This document shows, piece by piece, positions 1 to 5,345 of a stretch of 7,072 nucleotides of DNA. The stretch lies in contig SHLU01000126.1 of the NCBI GenBank assembly GCA_004282995.1, forward strand, positions 1 to 7,072, in the 5' to 3' direction. Made by a program: the position numbers and the translations under genes. The notes under the pieces are model-generated. The model worked only from the letters and a program-made list of their open reading frames with translations, was not told the origin of the DNA and made no database searches. The DNA comes from Sphingomonadaceae bacterium. Lineage in GTDB: Bacteria > Pseudomonadota > Alphaproteobacteria > Sphingomonadales > Sphingomonadaceae. How positions within the stretch are numbered: position 1 is the stretch's first letter; every line of letters begins with the position of its first letter.

Positions 1-795
1 ATTGATTACCTGATCTTGTCCTATTCACTGTATGAACGGGGCATCGTGCCGCCAGACCCGGCGGTCGCATTCCTCGCGCATCTTATCGAGGATTTCGCCG
101 ACGAATGGTTGACCAAGGCCATGTTCGGCTGGCGCTGGCTGGCCGAGGTCGATCAGGTGCAGATGAGCCGCTGGCTTGCCTTCGACCGTATGCACGGCGG
201 CGGGATCGATGCCAGCCAGTCGGCCGCCGACAAATTCCGCGCGCGACAGGTCGGGCGGATGGCGCTGGTCGGCTGCACGAAGGAGAACTTTCCGCTGATC
301 GAGGCTTCAACGCACGTGGTCCTGCAATCGCTTGAAGCCCATGTGACCGAGAGCTTCTTCCTGTATGGAAGCCGTCCTAGCCTTGCCGAATTCGGCCTGT
401 TCGGCCAGCTCTCGCAACTTGCCACCGACCCGACGCCGCAGTCCATGATGCGGGAACACTTCCCTTATACCTACCGTTGGCTCGCCCACCTCGATGATCT
501 GTCGGGACACTCTGGCGAGTGGGCCGACAAGCCCTCCGCTGCGGCACTGCGGATCGCGCAGGTTGCGGGTGCCGTCTATGCCCCGTTTCTCGTGGCAAAC
601 GAGGCCGCGCTCGATGCGGGCCATGACATGCTTCGCTTCGAGGCACTGGGACACGAATTTTCGCAACCGGTGTTCAAGTATCAGGCCAAGTGCCTCGCCG
701 ATTTGCGTACCCGCTACAAGGCGTTGTCTGACGCCGGCAGGGACCGCGTTGCCGGATGGACCGGCGATGGCTGGCGCATCGCCCTCGATACCTAG
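1..795 (+). CDS. Glutathione S-transferase family protein, C-terminal part (5' end outside window)
   Basis: The reading frame is open from base 1 (I-D-Y-L-I-L-S-Y-S-L), so the gene begins upstream. The TTG at 16 is an internal Leu codon, not a convincing start. The visible 264 residues read as the end of a thioredoxin-like domain leading into an all-helical GST C-terminal domain. The pieces seen are a PxDPAVAFLxxLIEDFADEW helix start, a KAMFGWRW segment, and a GSRPSLAEFGLFGQL segment at about residues 124-136. In that last segment Ser-x-x-Glu matches the helix N-capping box conserved in GST folds (usually S/T-x-x-D). The glutathione-binding N-terminal residues lie outside the window, so catalytic competence cannot be judged. 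Family members are cytosolic and conjugate glutathione to, or isomerise, electrophiles; the substrate is unknown. The stop TAG is followed after 15 bp by a nitronate monooxygenase-like gene whose ribosome binding site overlaps the stop, so the two are probably co-transcribed. Confidence 0.85.
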   Translation: MDYLILSYSLYERGIVPPDPAVAFLAHLIEDFADEWLTKAMFGWRWLAEVDQVQMSRWLAFDRMHGGGIDASQSAADKFRARQVGRMALVGCTKENFPLIEASTHVVLQSLEAHVTESFFLYGSRPSLAEFGLFGQLSQLATDPTPQSMMREHFPYTYRWLAHLDDLSGHSGEWADKPSAAALRIAQVAGAVYAPFLVANEAALDAGHDMLRFEALGHEFSQPVFKYQAKCLADLRTRYKALSDAGRDRVAGWTGDGWRIALDT

Positions 796-803
796 GAAAG
801 AGA
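794..803 (+). promoter_or_regulatory. Ribosome binding site of the NMO-like gene, overlapping the GST stop
   Basis: The purine-rich stretch AGGAAAGAGA begins inside the TAG stop codon of the GST gene and ends 7 bases before ATG 811. It decides the start and supports translation of both genes from one transcript. Confidence 0.6.
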
Positions 804-810
804 CACGAAA

Positions 811-1929
811 ATGGCCTTCCGCATGACCGAGATGGTGGGATGTGAATTCCCCCTGTTTGCCTTTTCGCATTGCCGCGACGTGGTCGCCGCAGTCAGCCGC
901 GCCGGCGGTTTCGGCGTGGTCGGAGCGGTAAGCTCCACGCCCGAGCAACTTGAGCAGGAACTCACCTGGATCGACGATCACATCGAGGGCAAACCTTACG
1001 GCGTCGATGTGCTGATCCCCGAAGTTCAGGCGGTGGAAATGGACATCACCGCCGACCAGATCGTGGCCCAGATCCCCGAGCGCTATCGCGATTTCACCCG
1101 CGCCATCCTGCGCGAAGCCGGCGTCGCCGAGGAAGGGGCACAGCTGCACGGTGGATCGCAGCGGCCCAATACCTCGCTCGGGCAGGAGTTGCTCGAAGTC
1201 AGCTTCAACCACCCGGTGCGGCTGATCGCCAATGCGCTTGGTACCGCTCCGCCCGAAATGATCGCCGCGGGCAAGCGGCGCGGCATCCCTGTGGCGGCTC
1301 TGGTCGGGGCCAAGGAACACGCGATGAAGCAGATCGAGGCTGGCGTAAACATCATAGTCGCACAGGGTGGCGAAGGCGGCGGGCATTGCGGCGAGGTCTC
1401 TACCGTGGTGCTGATCCCCGAGGTAATCGAAGCGATCGCCGCAGCGGACGCGGATATCCCGGTGTTGGCTGCGGGCGGGATCATGACCGGCGGGCAAATG
1501 GCCGGAATGATGGCGATGGGTGCGGATGGCGCCTGGTGCGGCAGTGTCTGGTTGGCAACGAGCGAAGCCGAGACGACCGAAGTATTCCGCGAGAAGATGA
1601 TCGCTGCCTCGAGCCGCGACACCATCCGTTCAAAGCACCGGACCGGCAAATACTCTCGCCAGTTGCGCAGCGAATGGCACCAGAAATGGGAGGAGGCCGA
1701 GATCCCTGCCCTGCCCATGCCGCTTATGATGCTGCTTTCCGAACCCACGCTGCGCGCGATCGACAAGGCCAGCGTTAACGGGAACCGCGCGGCACAGGAC
1801 CTGGCGACCTATTTCGTCGGCCAGGGCGTGGGCCTGGTCAGCAGCCAGCGCGGCGCCGGACAGGTGGTGCAGGACTTCAAAGAGGACTTTGCCGCCGCCT
1901 ATGAGCGGATGATGGGAATGCTCGAATAG
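811..1929 (+). CDS. Nitronate monooxygenase-family FMN-dependent flavoprotein
   Basis: This 372-residue protein belongs to the nitronate monooxygenase / 2-nitropropane dioxygenase family, cytosolic TIM-barrel FMN enzymes that oxidise alkyl nitronates. Visible landmarks are an N-terminal AGGFGVVGA strand-loop (31-39), ALVGAKEHAMKQIEAGVNIIVAQG (163-186), the family signature AQGGEGGGH (184-192) with His192 at the expected catalytic-base position, the AGGI phosphate-binding loop (221-224) and GADGAWCGSVWLAT (237-250). Length is in the usual range, with a somewhat long segment at about 65-130 between the first barrel strands. ATG 811 is preferred because AGGAAAGAGA lies 7-8 bases upstream, overlapping the stop of the GST gene; ATG 823 is possible but has no clear site. 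The fold is shared with enoyl reductases (FabK) and with acyl-CoA oxidoreductases of ring degradation (IpdC type), so nitronate may not be the real substrate. Confidence is high for the family and moderate for the reaction. Confidence 0.9.
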   Translation: MAFRMTEMVGCEFPLFAFSHCRDVVAAVSRAGGFGVVGAVSSTPEQLEQELTWIDDHIEGKPYGVDVLIPEVQAVEMDITADQIVAQIPERYRDFTRAILREAGVAEEGAQLHGGSQRPNTSLGQELLEVSFNHPVRLIANALGTAPPEMIAAGKRRGIPVAALVGAKEHAMKQIEAGVNIIVAQGGEGGGHCGEVSTVVLIPEVIEAIAAADADIPVLAAGGIMTGGQMAGMMAMGADGAWCGSVWLATSEAETTEVFREKMIAASSRDTIRSKHRTGKYSRQLRSEWHQKWEEAEIPALPMPLMMLLSEPTLRAIDKASVNGNRAAQDLATYFVGQGVGLVSSQRGAGQVVQDFKEDFAAAYERMMGMLE

Positions 1930-1940
1930 GCTGGACAGCG

Positions 1941-2387
1941 CTACTTCCTGTCGAGTGTGATCACCGCCATTGTCAGGCGCGAGATGCACACCAGCTTGCC
2001 ATTGTCGTCGACGATACGGATCGACCATATCTGCGTTGTGCGGCCGATATTGATCGGCGTGGCGGTGGCATGGACAAACCCATCATAGGCCGGGCGGATG
2101 TGGTTGGCGTTGATCTCCATCCCCACGGTCGCGAAGCGCTCACGATCGACCGTCATTGATGCAGCGACCGATCCCACGGTCTCTGCCAGCGCTACCGAGG
2201 CCCCGCCGTGCAACCGGCCATAGGGTTGCTGGGTGCGGGCATCGACCGGCATGCGTGCGGTCACGCTGCCGGGGCCTATGTGGGTGAATTCGACGCCGAG
2301 ATGGCCGTGCATGCAATCATCGCCGCCCGACGCCAGCGTAGCGACTTCGGGCACCTTGCCGCCCCACCATATGTTGTCCTTGCTCAT
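1941..2387 (-). CDS. PaaI-type hotdog-fold acyl-CoA thioesterase, EntH/MenI-like
   Basis: This 148-residue single-domain hotdog protein hydrolyses, by family, an acyl- or aryl-CoA thioester in the cytosol. Residues 46-75 (MPVDxRTQQPYGRLHGGASVALAETxGSVAA) closely resemble, from memory, E. coli EntH (YbdB) and MenI (YdiI). Gln54, His60 and Glu69 align with the Gln48, His54 and Glu63 active-site residues of those enzymes. The later NANHIRPAYDGFV and NIGRTTQIWSIRIVDDNGKLVCISRLTMAV segments also follow that subfamily. ATG 2387 is supported by GGGAGA just upstream (2391-2396). It lies 62 bp downstream of the DUF885 gene on the same strand, with a strong hairpin between them, and ends 11 bp from the end of the convergent NMO-like gene. 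No enterobactin or menaquinone genes are visible, so the substrate is not assigned. A general proofreading or salvage thioesterase role is as likely as a pathway-specific one. Confidence 0.88.
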   Translation of the reverse strand: MSKDNIWWGGKVPEVATLASGGDDCMHGHLGVEFTHIGPGSVTARMPVDARTQQPYGRLHGGASVALAETVGSVAASMTVDRERFATVGMEINANHIRPAYDGFVHATATPINIGRTTQIWSIRIVDDNGKLVCISRLTMAVITLDRK

Positions 2388-2401
2388 GCTTCTCCCATTG
2401 G

Positions 2402-2432
2402 CGGGAGGCAGGACCGGTGTCCATGCCTCCCG
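2402..2432 (-). terminator. Strong intercistronic hairpin between the DUF885 and thioesterase genes
   Basis: A perfect 9-bp inverted repeat (CGGGAGGCA at 2402-2410, TGCCTCCCG at 2424-2432) encloses a second 4-bp stem, GGAC/GTCC (2411-2414 and 2419-2422), with a 4-base loop and a single bulged base at 2423. It starts 17 bp after the DUF885 stop and ends just before the thioesterase ribosome binding site. On the minus strand no T tract follows it, so it is not a textbook intrinsic terminator. It could instead be a partial attenuator, an RNA-processing signal or a 3'-end stabiliser. The structure is seen directly; the function is inferred. Confidence 0.55.
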
Positions 2433-2449
2433 TGCATGTGCAGCTCGGA

Positions 2450-4276
2450 TCAGCGCTGGCTGGCAATCCAGCGATCGATCTTGGATTCGAGCACCGGCAG
2501 CGGCAGGCCGCCCGTGCCCAGCACCTGCGCGTGGAAGGCCTTGATGTCGAATTTACCGCCCAGCGCCTTTTGCGCCTTGGCCCTCAGTTCCTGGATCTTG
2601 AGCGCGCCGATCTTGTAGGCCAGCGCCTGGCTGGGAATGGCGATATAGCGTTCGACCTCGGCCACCACTTCGGTCCGTGTCATGCCCGAATTCATGAGCA
2701 TGAAATCGATTGCCTGCTCGCGGGTCCAGCCCTTGGAGTGCAGACCCGTATCGACGACCAGCCGCATCGCGCGCAATTGCTCGTCCTGCAAGGTGCCATA
2801 ACGGTTCCACGGGTCTTCGAAGAAACCCATCTCGTAACCCAGAGACTCAGCATAGAGTGCCCAGCCTTCAATGAAGGCAGTAGTGCCGCCAAAGCGCATA
2901 AAGGCGGGAAGATCGGTGTTCTCCTGCGCCAGGCTGAGCTGAAAATGATGCCCCGGCGCGCCTTCGTGCAGGTACAACGTCATATTGCCCGTCGTCAGCC
3001 GGCTGGGCAGATCATAGGCATTGAAATAGAAGCTGCCCGGCCGCGATCCGTCGGGCGTGCCGGTCTGGTAGGAACCGCCGGCGCTGAACTGTTCGATCGA
3101 AGGATCGTAGGGCTTGATCACAAGCTCGCTTTTCGGAACGAGCGAGAAATAATCGCCGATGACCGCGTCAACGTCCTTGCCGATGTCATAATACGACTGT
3201 GTCAGCGCTTCGCGGCTTTCGGGCTTGAACTGCGCGTCGGTGCGGACGTGGTCGAAGAATTCCTGCAAGGTGCCGTTGAACCCGACTTCGCCCTTGAGCT
3301 TTTCCAGCTCACCCTTGATGCGGGCGACTTCGGACAGGCCGAGGTTGTGGATGGCATCCGCTTCCAGTGGCAGGGTCGTGGTCTGTTCGATCAGCTGTTT
3401 GTAAAGCTTGTCGCCACCCTTCATCGCGCTCAGGCCGACCTTTTCGCGGGCGTTCTCGAGATATTCGTCACGCAGGAAACTACGCAGCCGCTCGTGCGCT
3501 GCGTAGATTTCGCGGGTCTTGGCCTCGTAAGCTGCGGTAAGCCGCGCCTTATCCTCATCAGAGAAATCTTCCGGAAACATGCCGACCGGACCCATGAATT
3601 GCGATTCCGCGATCGGAATTTTCAGCTGCGTATCGAGCTGGGCGATAACGTTGCCGATCGTCAGTTTGGTCTCGACTACGCCGGTTTCCATGCCTTCGCG
3701 GAACTTGCCAATCGCCCGGTCAGTCGCAGCGATATAGTCGTCGTGGCGGCTGAGATTATCTTCGTAATTGGCGAGCGTCTTGAACGGAGCCGCACCGCTG
3801 CCACTGGCAAAATTGGGATAGAAGGTGTGGAACCCGCTGAAGTGGTTGACCGGGCGAACCTCGGTTAGCGCGCGGATTTCATCGGTGCTGCCCTTGAGTG
3901 ACTGTTCCTGGTTGTAACGGAACACATCGTAGGCGAGCTGGTCCTGAGGGGCGAGCTTGCTGCGATCAATCTGCGCCAGCAGCGCCATATTCAGCTGGGT
4001 GTCGCGCTTGCTGGCGTAGAAGAATGCATCGGTGAGGAAATCGCCAAGCCTGTCAGCGTTCTTGTCGTCACCGCGGAACAGCCGGGCGATCGGATTGATC
4101 TCGAGATTGCGCTCATCGCTTTCGGCAAACAGGGCGAACAGCTTCTCGCGCTCGGTTTGCGCGGCGTTCTTTTTCGCCTGGGCAGCAGGCTTTGCGCCAT
4201 GGTTGTCGGCCAGGGCCGGAGTGGCAGGCAAGGCGAGTGCGGCCGTGGCAAGCAAGACGCTGCGAAAAATGGTCAT
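2450..4276 (-). CDS. Secreted DUF885 family protein, putative zinc metallopeptidase
   Basis: This 608-residue protein has a clear Sec signal peptide: MTIFR, a hydrophobic stretch of LLATAALALPA, and a probable cleavage after ALA23, followed by a Lys/Gln/Ala-rich linker to about residue 41. The rest matches the DUF885 family. Diagnostic parts are LYLHEGAPGHHFQLSLAQE (434-452), with His437, Glu438 and His443/His444 forming an HExxxxH(H) site; FIEGWALYAESLG (468-480), where Glu470 is a likely third metal ligand; and YIAIPSQALAYKIGALKIQELR near the C-terminus (544-565). The layout recalls gluzincin peptidases, so I infer a periplasmic or outer-membrane-side metal-dependent peptidase. The family is largely uncharacterised and no substrate can be named. 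ATG 4276 is chosen because it gives the signal peptide and has GGGGA 10 bases upstream. The gene has its own promoter-like upstream region. Length is typical and I see no break. Confidence 0.9.
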   Translation of the reverse strand: MTIFRSVLLATAALALPATPALADNHGAKPAAQAKKNAAQTEREKLFALFAESDERNLEINPIARLFRGDDKNADRLGDFLTDAFFYASKRDTQLNMALLAQIDRSKLAPQDQLAYDVFRYNQEQSLKGSTDEIRALTEVRPVNHFSGFHTFYPNFASGSGAAPFKTLANYEDNLSRHDDYIAATDRAIGKFREGMETGVVETKLTIGNVIAQLDTQLKIPIAESQFMGPVGMFPEDFSDEDKARLTAAYEAKTREIYAAHERLRSFLRDEYLENAREKVGLSAMKGGDKLYKQLIEQTTTLPLEADAIHNLGLSEVARIKGELEKLKGEVGFNGTLQEFFDHVRTDAQFKPESREALTQSYYDIGKDVDAVIGDYFSLVPKSELVIKPYDPSIEQFSAGGSYQTGTPDGSRPGSFYFNAYDLPSRLTTGNMTLYLHEGAPGHHFQLSLAQENTDLPAFMRFGGTTAFIEGWALYAESLGYEMGFFEDPWNRYGTLQDEQLRAMRLVVDTGLHSKGWTREQAIDFMLMNSGMTRTEVVAEVERYIAIPSQALAYKIGALKIQELRAKAQKALGGKFDIKAFHAQVLGTGGLPLPVLESKIDRWIASQR

Positions 4277-4306
4277 GTTGGAATGGTCCCCGTTAGATCG
4301 AATGCT

Positions 4307-4324
4307 GTATTAAGCGGATAATAC
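4307..4324. promoter_or_regulatory. Perfect inverted repeat GTATTA-N6-TAATAC upstream of the DUF885 gene (candidate operator)
   Basis: GTATTA at 4307-4312 and TAATAC at 4319-4324 are exact reverse complements separated by 6 bases. The element is AT-rich within GC-rich surroundings and lies 31-48 bp before the DUF885 start codon, overlapping the likely -10/transcription-start region. It fits a dimeric regulator site, but some of the symmetry may simply reflect overlapping -10-like sequences (TATTAT and TTAATA on the minus strand). Confidence 0.4.
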
Positions 4325-4343
4325 GCATACCGCCGCGTGACAA
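4315..4343 (-). promoter_or_regulatory. Candidate promoter of the DUF885 gene
   Basis: On the minus strand TTGTCA (4343-4338) is a good -35. A -10 at normal 17-bp spacing would be TATCCG (4320-4315), while the better hexamer TATTAT (4323-4318) lies only 14 bp away. The region is the only AT-rich stretch in the 151-bp gap and is correctly placed for the gene. The exact -10 is uncertain. Confidence 0.35.
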
Positions 4344-4387
4344 GTACGCCATATGGATGACCCGACCTTGCAGGAGCGTGTATCGGC

Positions 4388-4415
4388 CAAACGCCGCTGC
4401 TTATCGACCAGCGGC
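4388..4415 (-). terminator. Candidate weak terminator after the MBL-fold gene
   Basis: A 7-bp inverted repeat (GCCGCTG 4393-4399, CAGCGGC 4409-4415) with a 9-base loop lies about 13 bp beyond the MBL gene stop. On the minus strand it is followed by GTTTGG, only three consecutive T residues, so termination would be inefficient if intrinsic. Its position between two same-strand genes, with a promoter-like region after it, fits the end of the amidohydrolase-MBL unit. Confidence 0.4.
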
Positions 4416-4427
4416 TATTCCCCGCGG

Positions 4428-5345
4428 CTATCCCAGGCAGTGCCGGTCGCCCCGGCGGGCAACTTTGAACCCTCGCCGCGCAACTTCGCGCGATTGCGCG
4501 CTATCGGGATCGCGAATGGGGTTGGTGTGGTTGATGTGGATGAAATGGATCTTGGCGCGATCCTGTGCGGGCAGGCCAGCCAGCCGATCCATCACCTTGG
4601 CTACGCGCGGATGCGGTATCTCGCTCATGTCACGGCCTGCCAACTCGCCATCGTCCCAGAAGGTGGCGTCGAGAAACAGCAGGTCGAAGCCGGCCACCAG
4701 TTCCTCCAAGCTCTGGCCGCGCTCATCCTCGAATGCGTCCCAGCTATCGAGGTCGGGCAGGTACAACGCCGTCCTGCCCGACGTCATGATGAAAAACCCG
4801 ACCGTCTCGGAATATTCGTCGCGATGCGGAGCATGGATCGGCAGAACGCCAAAATCGCCGTTGAGAACAGTGAAATCCTGCAGGGGAATCTCGCGAATGG
4901 CAATATTGCCGAGCTCGACCAATTGGCTCCACGGACCGTTATCGCGCAGGAATGCGGCCATGCGCGGCATGGCATAGACCGGGATGCCGTCCGCGCCTGC
5001 CGCCTCGCGACCGAACCAGGCGAGCCCCAGATAGTGGCCGATATGGGCATGGGTCAGGAACACGCCGTCGATCCCCAGCCCATTCGCGGGCGGCGGCTCG
5101 ATCCTGTCCAGCATTGCCAATTGCTCGGTGATCGCAGGCGTCGCGTCGAACAGGTAGCGCTGGCCGTTTTCGCGGTCGATCAACCCCAGCGCGCTCGGCA
5201 ACAGGGGCGCCCCAGTGTGGGACGTATGGCCGATCTGCGGCGCGCCTGCGTCCTGCCCCGCCCCGAGCACGACCAGCTCGCGCTGGCATTGCTTATCCGG
5301 GGCAGCAGGCGCCGCGGAAGCCAGCGCAAGGGCCGTCAGGATCAC
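4428..5345 (-). CDS. PqqB-like metallo-beta-lactamase-fold hydrolase
   Basis: An MBL-fold protein of 305 residues if GTG 5345 is the start. Features, numbered from that start, are LVVLGAGQDAGAPQIG (25-40), GIDGVFLTHAHIGHYLGL (91-108) with His99, His101 and His104 in an HxHxGH motif, IHAPHRDEYSETVGF (170-184) with His174, LPDLD (196-200) with Asp198, and FIHINHTNP (268-276) with His273. These are the usual metal-ligand positions, except that the Asp of HxHxDH is Gly. The overall plan resembles PqqB, but no other pqq gene is visible and PQQ synthesis should not be assumed. GTG 5345 is preferred because it overlaps the upstream amidohydrolase stop as GTGA, a typical coupled arrangement. A TTG at 5375 would add ten residues including two Arg, and would make the hydrophobic ILTALALASAAPAA stretch a more normal signal peptide, so the start is genuinely uncertain. 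The protein is probably exported. Confidence 0.85.
   Translation of the reverse strand: MILTALALASAAPAAPDKQCQRELVVLGAGQDAGAPQIGHTSHTGAPLLPSALGLIDRENGQRYLFDATPAITEQLAMLDRIEPPPANGLGIDGVFLTHAHIGHYLGLAWFGREAAGADGIPVYAMPRMAAFLRDNGPWSQLVELGNIAIREIPLQDFTVLNGDFGVLPIHAPHRDEYSETVGFFIMTSGRTALYLPDLDSWDAFEDERGQSLEELVAGFDLLFLDATFWDDGELAGRDMSEIPHPRVAKVMDRLAGLPAQDRAKIHFIHINHTNPIRDPDSAQSREVARRGFKVARRGDRHCLG

Noticed and set aside
307..1497. A 396-codon minus-strand frame spanning the GST and NMO-like genes
   Set aside because: It crosses two well-supported genes and their junction, shows no family motif, and is rich in His/Arg/Gly as antisense artefacts are.
2385..2398. A mini reading frame ATG-GGA-GAA-GCA-TGA overlapping the thioesterase start as ATGA
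   Set aside because: Its ATG is part of the ribosome binding region itself and has no site of its own. A similar ATGGGAGAA occurs before the amidohydrolase, so it looks like a shared binding-site context rather than a leader peptide.
2417..3868. A 483-codon open frame on the plus strand antisense to the DUF885 gene
   Set aside because: Its translation has no recognisable domain or signal, while the opposite strand encodes a full DUF885 protein with conserved motifs. Long antisense frames are expected in GC-rich coding DNA.
4411..4434. Short direct repeat GCGGCTAT at 4411-4418 and 4424-4431 near the MBL stop
   Set aside because: Only two 8-bp copies, one of them containing the stop codon; this is likely chance in GC-rich sequence.
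4428..5345. Calling the MBL protein PqqB of PQQ biosynthesis
   Set aside because: No pqqA, C, D or E is present, the His motif differs from that of true PqqB, and the protein appears to be exported and coupled to a secreted amidohydrolase.
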